The notes beneath the pieces are model-generated. The model was given only the letters and a program-made list of their open reading frames with translations, had not been told where the DNA came from and made no database searches. This document shows positions 32,099 through 42,159 of a stretch of DNA of 64,000 bases, piece after piece; within the stretch, counting starts at the first letter, position 1; each line of letters starts with the position of its first letter. This DNA comes from Falciphora oryzae. Lineage: Eukaryota; Ascomycota; Sordariomycetes; Magnaporthales; Magnaporthaceae. A program made the position numbers and the translations under genes. The stretch lies in NCBI GenBank assembly GCA_000733355.1, contig JNVV01000024.1:95262-159261 (forward strand). The letters are read 5' to 3'.

Positions 32099-32425
32099 GC
32101 GACACGTCTGTCTGGGTTGGTGTAGCATCGCTGGTCTTTTCTTTTATATGAGGGGATCCTATCATCACGAGGGCGGGGTTTCCGCGGGATATGGACGGGA
32201 CAGCTCTTTTACCTCGTCTCTTTTGCCTCGTGAATTGCATTGAGTTCGGGGTGCCACTAAAAAGGGAAATGGCGTCTAGTTTAGCTTGTCATCAAAACAC
32301 AAGCTTGGTGTTTTCATGATACCTATTCGGGTTTGGGAATTCAAAAAATAACAAATTCAACAAAACCAATGGGGGTATCTCGTCGACTTTGCTGTTCCCT
32401 GTGCTGTGTTGTGTCCTTTGTTTCT
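32099..32425. other. Convergent 3' intergenic region
   Basis: This lies between the 3' ends of the eS7 (+) and dynactin p62 (-) genes and contains only untranslated sequence. No further feature was seen. Confidence 0.6.
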
Positions 32426-34540
32426 CTACTCTTGTCGGATACGTCCGATCCCGACGACACACCAATAAGCCAGCTCCCTCTTCTCCTTGCTGTCCTTGTC
32501 CTTGCCGATTGTCTGCCCGACGGCGTCGTTGGTCGGCTCGGCCTCCCACTCGACGCGCACAAACATGGGTATCTCGAGCAGGTCCTCGTCCACCTTGAGC
32601 GGGCTGCGATCCACCTTGTCCGCCGGCATGCCTATGCCGAGCAGGTCCGGGCGCAGCGACGCCGGCACCACTTCCACCACTATGCTGACCCAGTTCCGGC
32701 CGCGCTCCCAGATCTTACCTGCCTCGGCCTGGGAGGATGCCCCAGCTGCGCCACCGGCGCCACCACCAGCACCCGCGCCGCTGTCTGTATCGCGTTGCTG
32801 GGTCCTCTGTCCGTCGCCCTTGCTGCCATCCTTGAGCGCCTCGTCCCAGACGTCCGTGTTGGCGCCGATCTCGAACTGGGGACACAGCAGCGTCACCGTG
32901 CTGGCGAAGCGTCCGGGCGTGGTGGATGGGGTCGCGAGCGAGACGCGGACGGGTTCGAAGATGGGGTTCTTGAACGTGAGCAGGTACTGCACCGGCTCCA
33001 GAGGTGCCAACAGGCCGCCATTGCTACCACCTGCCCCTGCCCCTGTGGTGCTCCCACCAACACCGCCGCTGCCGCTGCCAAGGAACCGGACCGATATGGT
33101 GGGGACGTAGTTCCTCGCGACGAGGCGGATGCGGAAGCGATTGGACGACACCTTGGACTCGGGCTTGGTCATGATGTGGCGGCACATGGGGCAGCGCTTG
33201 GACCGCTTTGTGCGCAGCAAAACGGGCACAGGGCGGAGGTCGTCTTGCACGCGCACCGACGGCCCTGCGACGTGGGGACCGTACGCGCCCGGGTTCGGCG
33301 CCTGCCGGGACCGCTGCTCGGCCGTGGTCGTGCCCTCCCAGCTGAGCTTGCGCAACCTCGCGATGGCCTCACTCTCATCGAGGCCGTCGCCTGTTTTGCT
33401 TGGGGTCTTGCCCTTCTTACTATCGCTCCCGTTACTGCTGCCGTTGCTGTGGCCGTTGCCCTTAGTTTCGTAAGGGGCTGCTGTGCGGAGCACACTCAGA
33501 CCCTCGTCCAGATCCAAAGCCTCGCGCATAGTGCCGATGCGGGCTTTGCGGCGCTTGTCAGCCATGCTAGTCCCGCCCGTGTACAGGTTCATTATACGAG
33601 AAAACGAGCCGGGGGAGTTGAAGCCGAGGTCGCCAAGGAGGCCGTGGCCGCCACTAAGGTCTGTGTCGGCTAGTTGGGACTGGTAAAACGACTTTAGGTT
33701 CGCATAGTGTGTCTCGGCGTCCATACGGCCGTTGCCATCATTGTTCTCGTCCTCCGCGCCGCCACCATCCTTGCCATTGGCGGTCCCGTTATCATCTTGG
33801 GGCGAAGTTTCGCCGGCGGCTGGTAACGGCTTGGAGGAGGCCAACGCGGCGAATTCCTTGCGGCGCTCCTTGCGCTCCTTGGGCGTCAGGCGAGGGCGGC
33901 CACCGTTGCGGATCTTTTGCAGTTGCGAATAAATGCTATTAGACTTCTCGAAGTGGATACCGATCTCGCGTGAGCTCCAGTTGCAGTAGGAGCAGGTGAG
34001 GATATAGGAGTTGACAGGGGCGGTAGTATTGTCGGCTGAGAGGCGGCTCGAGCTGGATGAAGATGAATGCTCAGCTGAGACAGACAAGGTCCCGGGGCAG
34101 ATGGGGCACTGGACGCAACTACGCGTACATCTGTGTGACAGGGAAGCATGTGCCGTTCGGTTAGAAGCTGATCGCGAACTGCGAGAATGGGGTCGGAGTT
34201 TGTAGGCAGTTGCTACGGACCTGTTGCCCTCGCTCTTGATATTGCTGCTGGGCACCTCGAAGAGGCAGCTGGGGCAGAAGTAGGTGACTATCTCTTCGGC
34301 GATACATCGCGGACAGCGGATCTGGTGGCAGTCCTCGCAATAGAGAAGATATTCGAGAGGGTAGAGGCTGTAGTTTGACCGCGGGGCGCGGGGGTCAAAC
34401 GTCCTATCGTCTTCCTCGTCGTCCCCGCCGCCCCCGCCGCCCTCTGAGCCGCGCGGCGTCGACGAGTCCGGGGCACGGCCAAGGGTCGAGGGGTCAGAGC
34501 AGGGGCATTGGATGTATGTGTAAGGCGCCAGACCCGCCAT
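32426..34540 (-). CDS. Dynactin subunit 4 (p62)
   Basis: p62 is a pointed-end component of the dynactin complex, which links dynein to cargo on microtubules. The protein is 674 aa in two exons. The intron at 34220-34131 is 90 nt with a GTCCGT donor and ACACAG acceptor. It is stop-free and a multiple of three, and its removal joins KSEGN to RCTRSCVQCPIC and restores the cysteine array. Paired cysteines (LLYCEDCHQIRCPRCIAEE, TYFCPSCLFEVP, CVQCPICPG, TCSYCNWSSREIGIHF) form the zinc-binding region typical of DCTN4. A conserved C-terminal block (KRSKRCPMCRHIMTKPESK, then the NYVPTISVRFL beta-sandwich) follows. The long frame begins at a TTG; the first ATG, at 34540, gives MAGLAPYTYIQCPC, the expected N-terminus. 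Ser-, Gly- and Asp-rich loops are lineage inserts. Confidence 0.93.
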   Translation of the reverse strand: MAGLAPYTYIQCPCSDPSTLGRAPDSSTPRGSEGGGGGGDDEEDDRTFDPRAPRSNYSLYPLEYLLYCEDCHQIRCPRCIAEEIVTYFCPSCLFEVPSSNIKSEGNRSVATAYKLRPHSRSSRSASNRTAHASLSHRCTRSCVQCPICPGTLSVSAEHSSSSSSSRLSADNTTAPVNSYILTCSYCNWSSREIGIHFEKSNSIYSQLQKIRNGGRPRLTPKERKERRKEFAALASSKPLPAAGETSPQDDNGTANGKDGGGAEDENNDGNGRMDAETHYANLKSFYQSQLADTDLSGGHGLLGDLGFNSPGSFSRIMNLYTGGTSMADKRRKARIGTMREALDLDEGLSVLRTAAPYETKGNGHSNGSSNGSDSKKGKTPSKTGDGLDESEAIARLRKLSWEGTTTAEQRSRQAPNPGAYGPHVAGPSVRVQDDLRPVPVLLRTKRSKRCPMCRHIMTKPESKVSSNRFRIRLVARNYVPTISVRFLGSGSGGVGGSTTGAGAGGSNGGLLAPLEPVQYLLTFKNPIFEPVRVSLATPSTTPGRFASTVTLLCPQFEIGANTDVWDEALKDGSKGDGQRTQQRDTDSGAGAGGGAGGAAGASSQAEAGKIWERGRNWVSIVVEVVPASLRPDLLGIGMPADKVDRSPLKVDEDLLEIPMFVRVEWEAEPTNDAVGQTIGKDKDSKEKRELAYWCVVGIGRIRQE

Positions 34541-35979
34541 GGCTGTCTTCTCTATGCCGCGCCTCCCCGCGATGGCTTCCAAACGGTCGATGGTCCTGTT
34601 TCCCGCGACATCAACGGAGGCGCCGTATCAATCACGTAAAGATATCGTCAAGCATTTCTTAGCTAGCTCCGTCGTCCGTTCATGCCGGGATGGGGGCTGT
34701 TGGGATGCTGTGTGTGCTTTGGCGCAAACAACGAAGCGTCGCGCGGGGCTCACCGCTTTGGCAGAATGACCCAAGAAGTCTGGCGTCCGTCCCCATTTGA
34801 AGCGGGCCCCTGCTCCCCTGAATGCCGACTGACGCGTGCCCGGCCCCTCCATCATGCCGACGCTTGAATATCGGCCCTAGAATTGCCAGGCGAATTCGAT
34901 TAAAAAGTTTGATCTGACCTTAATTGGCCACTCGGTTCTTGCTCTGGGCCTCTGTGTCGTGTGTCGCAGCATCTTCTTCTTTTTCTCGGCGGGAAGTCCG
35001 GTGGAGCATTGCCTGCACTGACTTTTCTGGCCTATGAAGCTGATATCATCCCCGGTTCCGTTGATCCATCACGGTGTCTTGGGCATCAGAGCCTTCGGCA
35101 ACGGCGGGAACAAAAGACCGGCAGTCGGACGGCTCCTGGACCAAGGGCTCTAATAGCCGAGGATGCATGAGCAAAGAGAAACGTAGCTTTGATGATATCA
35201 CGGGCAACACAGCGGGAATTTCCGTAATATTCCGACGTGATTTTCTCGCGACGGTCTTGGAGCCTTCGGCTGGATGGCATCGCCGTGGGGCGGCCCTGCT
35301 GATGCACGGCAGATGGCAATGCTCCGCAGGTGCTAGGAGAGGCAACCTGCCACTGTGCCTGGCCCGCTACGCATCATGGAAATTCGCGCGGTAGTAAAAA
35401 TTCACTCATCGAGATCGCCTTTGTCTCATACTTCGAGGTCAATTGGCCGCGAGACGACAGCAGCAGGGCAACCAGCGGGGCGGAGCTGCTCGTGGCGGTC
35501 GGAGCTTGCAATTGAGTCGACAACGCATGTCGCCCAACGAACGTCATGGTGGGGGTGGGGCGGGGATAGGGACAGCTGTGCCATGGCGCCCAGACCCAAA
35601 GTTGAATGCGATTACTATGGGCTGAGCTCAACTGCGCCGGTTCCCGTTGGTTGAGGTTGAGAGGCAAAAGCAAGCAGGTCCAGCCGTCCTCGATGGGTCT
35701 GCGCTGTCTGGTCCAAGAGGCGGCTGCCCGAAAAACCCCGCAGTCGGAGCACTGCAGCTCTTTCCCAGCACAGCAAATGTGTTGAATCAGACGCCGCGCA
35801 GTGCTCCCAGTCAAAAAGTAAAAACCCCGCACATCGCGCTGCTTCCAAATCGGACTCGATCCCATCTCTTCAAAACGTCCTCACCTCTTCGCCAAGCACA
35901 GTCCTCCAATTCCACCCGACTGCCTCCCTCCGATCCGTATAACCACCAGCCGAAGCTGTATAGTAGCTCACCATCCAAA
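34541..35979. other. Divergent promoter region between p62 and aldolase genes
   Basis: This 1.4-kb region separates divergent genes. No gene is supported. The 3' 150 bases are C/T-rich, as expected for the leader of a strongly expressed glycolytic gene. Confidence 0.5.
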
Positions 35980-37387
35980 ATGGGCATCATCAGCGACCTC
36001 AAGCTCAAGCCCGGCGTCCTCTACGGAGATGATGTCTACAAGCTGTTTGAGTATGCCAAGAACAAGGGCTTTGCTTTGCCCGCTATCAACCTGACCTCGT
36101 CGTCCACCACGTGAGTACCCGGCCGCCGACTTCCTCTCCTGTAGTCTTGTGCTCGTTGGCGAACTGCCAGATAGCCTCGAAGCGAAACATGGACGCCACC
36201 GACTGACGCTTGCCTCCGGCCCCTGCTCCCAGTGTCGCCGCCCTCGAGGCTGCCCGCGACTCCAAGTCCCCCATCATCTTGCAGATGTCGCAAGGCGGCG
36301 CCGCCTACTTTGCTGGCAAGGGCGTGGCCAACGGCAACCAGGAGGCTTCGATCGCTGGTGCCATCGCTGCCGCCCACTACATCCGGTCTCTGGCCCCCAT
36401 CTACGGCGTCCCCGTCGTCCTCCACACCGACCACTGCGCCAAGAAGCTGCTGCCATGGCTCGACGGCATGCTGGACGCCGATGAGGCCTTTTTCAAGGAG
36501 CACGGCACCCCTCTTTTCAGCTCCCACATGATCGACCTGTCGGAGGAGCCCCGCGACTGGAACATCGAGACCACGGCCAAGTACCTGAAGCGCGCCGCCC
36601 CGATGAAGCAGTGGCTGGAGATGGAGATCGGCCTGACTGGTGGTGAGGAGGATGTATGTTGTCTTGGGTGACCCCAGCCCTCAGTCTCCTTCGTGGCTGC
36701 GGTTGTGCTCATTCCTTTTCGATGGTTCCACAAGATGCTGACAGTCGTAACCTCTCACCTAGGGTGTCAACAACGAGGATGTTGACAACAACTCGCTCTA
36801 CACCCAGCCCGAGGACATCTGGGCCATCCACCAGGCCCTGTCTCCCATCTCCCCCTACTTCTCCATCGCTGCTGGCTTCGGAAACGTCCACGGCGTCTAC
36901 AAGCCCGGTAACGTCCGCCTGCACCCCGAGCTGCTGCAAAAGCACCAGAACTACGTCAAGGAGAAGCTCGGCAAGCCCGAGGACAAGCCTGGTGAGTCAG
37001 CTTCATGAATTATCTCGGTTCCCATCGTGCTGTTTGCTGCTTTACTTGTGTAACTAACAGCTGTGGGGAACTCACCCCTATATAGTCTTTTTTGTCTTCC
37101 ACGGCGGCTCGGGCTCGGCCGACAAGGAGTTCCAGGAGGCTATCTCGTACGGTGTCATCAAGGTCAACCTCGACACGGATTTGCAGTGGGCGTACATGTC
37201 GGGCATCCGGGACTACGTCACTGGCAAGATCGAGTACCTGAACACCCAGGTCGGCAACCCTGACGGCGCCGACAAGCCCAACAAGAAGTACTACGACCCT
37301 CGCGTCTGGGTCAGGGAAGGCGAGAAGAGCATGAAGACCCGCATCCAGCAGGCATTCAAGGTCTTCAACTCGGAGAACTCTCTGTAA
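35980..37387 (+). CDS. fba1: Fructose-bisphosphate aldolase, class II
   Basis: This zinc-dependent enzyme interconverts fructose-1,6-bisphosphate with glyceraldehyde-3-phosphate and dihydroxyacetone phosphate in glycolysis and gluconeogenesis. It has four exons: 35980-36110, 36233-36653, 36763-36991 and 37086-37387. The introns are 122, 109 and 94 nt. The product is 360 aa. Hallmarks are PVVLHTDHCAKK (zinc-binding histidine and catalytic Asp), EMEIGLTGGEED-GVNNED joined across the second splice, AAGFGNVHGVYKPGNV (zinc ligand), FFVFHGGSGS (phosphate loop and zinc ligand) and VIKVNLDTDLQWAY. The ATG at 35980, in a CCAAAATGGG context, gives the typical fungal start MGIISDLKLKPGVL. Confidence 0.97.
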
Positions 37388-38134
37388 GCTAGCGGTCATG
37401 AGATGTGCTCGAGAGGAGGACTGAGCCTCTTCTAGATAGAAAATTGTCGCATGGAGCAGACGAGGACAAATAATACCCTAAGAACATGTCCCGCCAGTTT
37501 TTTTTGTCTCTGTTGCCGGTTGATATTTGTCTAAGGTGTCTGAGTGTCGTCCTATTGGGAGTAAAGTCGTCCGACTGGTCCCACCGGAGGGTGGTGATTG
37601 GTCAACAACTGCTCTGGCTCCTGGGAAGGGCCATTGCTAGTTCAAGATGAAATAGGCATGACTTTTTTCAAGGCTCGAGGTTACCCCTTTGTTTATAGGC
37701 AGGTATTGACCTCCTTAGGTCCCGACCTCACCACATCTGGACTGGAGCATCGTTGATATGCTCGCTCGCAATGGAGGCTGACGAGGTGGATTCCCGTGAT
37801 TACTTTATGCAGGGCCACCCATTGCAGGGAGCCAACCATGACCCCGGGCGGGGATCGATCTCGTTTGAAAATCTGGACAAAACCGGCGACAATTGGACCA
37901 ATACGCGAACTGGCCAGTCACAGGCCGCAACGGCGCCCCACGAGACGAAACGTGGGGGCTTTGAGCTCTGTTTTGACCGCCACCACTTTCATTTCGTCGG
38001 TCCCGGTCGGTGATGTTCTCGCCGCATGCAGCGCCTTGCCTGGCCTCGGGCCACTAACGGGGACACTCGGCACGCCTACCCTGCACGTAACACAGAGACC
38101 ACACGGCTGCTACAGGCTAGCAGTCGGCCAGGCC
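37388..38134. other. Intergenic region upstream of the Zn2Cys6 regulator
   Basis: It holds the aldolase 3' UTR and the promoter of the next gene. The frame of the next gene is open upstream of its chosen start, with an alternative ATG at 37838, but the added sequence has no recognisable domain. Confidence 0.5.
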
Positions 38135-40131
38135 ATGTCCCCCAAGTCCGAGACCTCGGAATCGTCCGAGGTGTCACCGTCATCCTCGCAGGGCAAACCG
38201 CGCACGAATAAGAGGGCCACACACACCCGCTCCAAGCTCGGCTGCAAGGTCTGCCGGTAAGTGAGACCCTCCCGCCCGCCTGCAATCCGTGTCATGGCGG
38301 GAGCTTGCTGCAGGGCCTCCCGCTCGACCACCCTCGGCGCCAGTACACGTAGGGCTGCTGCTAGCGGAGCGACATTGGCTGACCCAATGGCCTGGGCCCT
38401 AGCATCCGACGGATCCGGTGCGACCTGACCCGGCCCGCCTGCCTGCGCTGCACCACCACGGGCCGAACATGCGAGGGCTACCCGATCACGACGGTTGAGG
38501 TGACGGGCCTCGCCGAGAGGAAGTCGCCTGAGGGAGGGCTGGCACCCCTGCTGCCCTCGAGTCGGACCACCCCAGGTGTGCTCCCAGGGGTCCACTCGGC
38601 CGGCCGCCGGTCACTCAGCTTCTTCCATGAGCGGACGGTGGGCGAGCTCAATGGCTACTTCGAGGAGGGCTTCTGGAAGACGGTCGTGATGCAGATGGTG
38701 CACCGTGAGGAGCCCGTGCGCGCCATGGTGGTCGCCCTCGGCTCGCTGCACGAGAGCTTCAACGTTACATCCCCACACGCCATCGCCGACGGCGGCGGCG
38801 GGCTCTCGCGCGTGAGGGTGCTCGAGCTGCGCGCCGACAGGGAGTACACGCGCGCCGTGTCCCTGCTCAACACCCACCTGACCCGCAGCGGCTGGGCCGG
38901 GCTCGAGGTCACGCTGACGACGGCGCTGCTGTGCATCTACTTTGAGTACCTCAGGGGCCGCTACACGGGCGGCTACGCCCACATGCGCAGCAGCTTGGTC
39001 ATCTTGGCGCAGTGGCACGAGGGCAGCGTGCCCACTATGAGCCGTGGCACCTCGCCCTGGTCGCCCAGCGGCCACCTCATCCGCGCCCAGCTATGGCCGC
39101 TCTTCACAACTCTAGCCCTTCAGGGTTGCAGCTTTACAAACCTGGGGCCCGTCCCGCGCTTCCCGCTGTCACGCGAGACCCCGGAGACTGTCGCGAGGTG
39201 GACCGGGAGGGGGCCACCGCCGCTTATGCTGAAGAAGGGCGAGAAACCGGTTTTTAATAGCATCTCCGAGGCGTCCACGCGTCTCGACATGTTGCTGGCG
39301 GACTTCCCGCCGGGAGGGTTCGAAGAGGAGGAGTACGAGGAGGAATATGAAGATGAGACAGACGGCTCGGGGAACTCGCAAGAGGAGAAAGAGCCAAAAG
39401 CGCCGAAGTGGTCGATGGAGAAGCGCCTGAATCAGTGGATTGCGGCGCTCGACAACTTCACGGCGACCTACAGGCCCACGGAACAGGAGCGGCGCCAGAT
39501 CCAGCTGATGCGCCTGTGGCACGAGGGGGCAGCCATGTTCCTCCCCTACTCGGCGACGCAGCCCGGCAACGAGATGGCGTACGACCAGTTCGCGGACTCC
39601 ATGGCCGAGCAAGTCGACAGCGCGGCCGAGCTACTCGCGCTGGCCAGCCGGGACGGCACGCCGCAGCCGGCGGGCATCAGCACCAACATCCACGTGTCCA
39701 TCACGCCCATGCTGTACGGGCTGGCCATCAAGTGCCGGCACCCGGCGACGCGGCGGCGGGCCATGGCGGTGCTCAAGTCGCTCCCGCCCAGCCCGGAGCA
39801 CATCTTCAACCCGACCATGGCGTGCATGATGGCGGGCCAGATCGTGCGGCTCGAGGAGGAGGCGGCGCGCGAGATCACGGGGCGCGGCGTCAAGACGGAG
39901 AAGGACGTGCCGCCCGCCGCGCGCGTGTGCGACATGCCGCTCAAGGTCGACCTGGTGGGCAACAAGATCCTGTTCAAGATCAGGCGGTTCGGGTCCGGCG
40001 AGCTGAGCCCCGAGATGTCGATCATCTGGGCCTTCAACCACGACAAGCCCGTCGGGGAGTGGCCCAGGGGCGCGCCGCCGTCGTCGAGCAAATACAGAAA
40101 GGTCAGTAGTCCTCTTTCGGGCGCAGCTTAA
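38135..40131 (+). CDS. Zn2Cys6 transcription factor with fungal-specific C-terminal domain
   Basis: This is a predicted nuclear regulator. Exon 1 (38135-38256) ends inside the zinc cluster at GCKVCR. An intron at 38257-38402 (146 nt, GTAAGT to CTAG) joins it to exon 2, completing the cluster CKVC-x6-C-x6-C-x2-C-x6-C (…RIRRIRCDLTRPACLRC, then TTTGRTC). The protein is about 616 aa. The long region behind the cluster (FFHERTVGELNGYFEEGFWK onward) fits the regulatory domain called Fungal_trans_2. An acidic run (EEEEYEEEYEDETD, near residue 310) interrupts it. The ATG at 38135 begins MSPKSETSESSEVSPSS, a typical disordered N-terminus. The C-terminus is uncertain: a GTCAGT site at 40101 could start a small terminal intron, replacing the last few residues. 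Target genes are unknown. Confidence 0.85.
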
Positions 40132-40917
40132 TTACTTAATAGAATGATGTTCTTATCCCGAGAACGTGCTCTCTGGACCCGTCCGATCGACTTGACAAGC
40201 GTAGATAAGTGCGACGTTTCGCAGACGTCGACCTTTCCTGGCCAATACATGATGAGCCGTGCAATGCAGCAGCCGGGTGTTCTGTGCCGGAGTCAAACCG
40301 CCAAACAAACGCTCGATGGATATTCTTATGGCCTGCGACCAAGGCCTCCGTTCGAGTATTGACTTGTGGCTTGGATGGATAGGAAGGGGGAAGCAAGGAC
40401 TCACCAGCAACCTCGACTCCCCGACTCCGCCTTCTTCGACAGATAAGTTCAGCAGCTATATGTACTAAGTCTTTGAAGCTCACCCACCGCCATCGAGCTC
40501 ATCCCCGGCGCCTGCTTCATCTCAAGCTTCTCCCGGCCCAAGCCCGCCTCTAGTCACTGTTTTCCCAGAACCTAGTCCAGTCTTGTTGCGGGACGTGTTT
40601 TGAATTTGTTTCCCGCGCTTCGCGAAGCGCCCTCGTCTGGGAGCCAAACGCCCACTTATTACGGGCCCCGGACTTATTAGCTATTCGGCGTAGCGGCCCT
40701 AAACCTTGGGGCTCAACACAAGCTTTTCCCGCTGTCAGTTGTGGCGGATGGCTCTGTGCCAATACTTTCGATGGTCTCAGGATGCTTTTGAGGCCGCTGC
40801 GTCTTTCCATAAGCTAAATTGGAATATTCGCTCTGAGCTTGGACATAAATGAGTGTCTTTTCCTAAAGGCCCCTGAGCCAGCTGCAACACGAAACCCAAA
40901 ATGCCGATACCATTCCA
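40132..40917. other. Intergenic region
   Basis: No gene was recognised. The right end carries the leader and the duplicated start region of the next gene. Confidence 0.5.
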
Positions 40918-40934
40918 ATGCCAATACCCTTCCA
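40901..40934 (+). repeat. 17-bp tandem duplication containing two start codons
   Basis: The two adjacent 17-bp units (40901-40917 and 40918-40934) match at 15 of 17 positions, and each starts with ATGCC. Because 17 is not a multiple of three, the two ATGs are in different frames. Confidence 0.9.
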
Positions 40935-41838
40935 GGCCCCCGAGCCGCCTCGGCACCCATCGGGGACGTCCGAGGCGGTACAATCTGCCGAGTCCAACGA
41001 TGTAGAAGACCTCGACCAAGCCATCCTCCACGCTGCTTCCTATCGCTACCGAGGCTACTGGGACCTGGTTGGCATCAGTTTCGACCCCGGCGAGCACGAT
41101 GCCGTTCGAGGATCCATCCAGGGTCCATTCAACAACCCCGCCGCCTCCTCGTCTCTCGGCGTGCTGGGACGCCTGCCGAGCGAACTCCTCGCCGCCATCC
41201 TGCTCGAGCTCGACATACCCTCACTCTTCCACGTCAGGCAGGTGAACAGGCTCGCCAGGGCGGTCGTTTCGGATCTACGCGTGTACCGCACCGTCGCGGT
41301 CCACGCGCTCCCTGCCCTGCGCGCCGTCCTGCAGACGGGGCTTTCGCCGCGTAAAACCATCACGGACCTGCACGGGGCCCTCTGCCTCTCCAGCGCCTGC
41401 ACCGCCTGCGACTCCTTCGGCCATCTCCTGTACCTGCCCAGGCTCCAACGCTGGTGCCTCCCCTGCCTCGCCAGGCGGGCCGCCACCCTCCGAGATTTTG
41501 GCGACTGTCCTTCTGTGTACTCCGGATTGGTGCTGCTGGGACGCATGGTCGTCAAGGACTTCCCGCACGTGGAGCCCGAGTCGGGCGCGGTCGCGCGCGT
41601 CGTCGGCTGCCGCGGTTGCAAGGCGTCCCTGGACGACGCCTGGAGGAACAGCCGGTGGCCCAGCCTGCACCTGTACGACACCCGGTGTCGGCCATATACC
41701 AACGGCGACTTCATGGTGCACTTCCGGTCGTGCCCCGCGGCGCAGGCGATCTGGGAGGCGAGGTGCCGCGAGGGGACCGTCGGGGCCGCGGAGGCCCATC
41801 CTGCGCGCGCTAGAGGTTTCCCCGGCCCACCGGACTAG
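40918..41838 (+). CDS. F-box protein with cysteine-rich C-terminal region
   Basis: This 306-aa single-exon protein is a probable SCF adaptor of unknown target. An F-box lies at about residues 80-125 (LGRLPSELLAAILLELDIPS, then LFHVRQVNRLARAVVSDLRVY). The C-terminal half has spaced Cys/His (SSACTACDSFGH, RWCLPCLARR, CRGCKAS, then a Cys-x-x-His-like end) that could bind zinc, as in several fungal F-box proteins. The start chosen is the second of two tandem ATGs. The first, at 40901, is out of frame and opens a 34-codon frame that overlaps this gene. The gene lies just left of the decayed NLR-like gene. Confidence 0.82.
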   Translation: MPIPFQAPEPPRHPSGTSEAVQSAESNDVEDLDQAILHAASYRYRGYWDLVGISFDPGEHDAVRGSIQGPFNNPAASSSLGVLGRLPSELLAAILLELDIPSLFHVRQVNRLARAVVSDLRVYRTVAVHALPALRAVLQTGLSPRKTITDLHGALCLSSACTACDSFGHLLYLPRLQRWCLPCLARRAATLRDFGDCPSVYSGLVLLGRMVVKDFPHVEPESGAVARVVGCRGCKASLDDAWRNSRWPSLHLYDTRCRPYTNGDFMVHFRSCPAAQAIWEARCREGTVGAAEAHPARARGFPGPPD

Positions 41839-42159
41839 GTAGCTTTAATAAATTCTCTCCTGGTCCCGTTGTGTATCCGACCTCGTGTTCATGCTCCGAA
41901 GGGGATCCGCCGCGGCGTCCGGACGTTGGAGTTCGAGCACGGCAGGGACGGAATGCCGGCCAGTTCTATCTCACGAGATTGTAGGCCTTTCTTGATTTTG
42001 TTGAGGGAGGTCTTCATGCCGCTTGCGGCTGTCATGCCTTCTAAAGTCCTCATTGGGCTGGCCTGCGCATCCTGGCCACTTCTAGGATTGAATAACACGT
42101 CGCCACACCTACTCTTCGATATTCTTGATCGAGACGGAACAGCAAAGACTGGTTACCTT
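41839..42159. other. Convergent intergenic region
   Basis: This lies between the 3' ends of the F-box gene (+) and the NLR-like pseudogene (-). Nothing further was seen. Confidence 0.6.
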
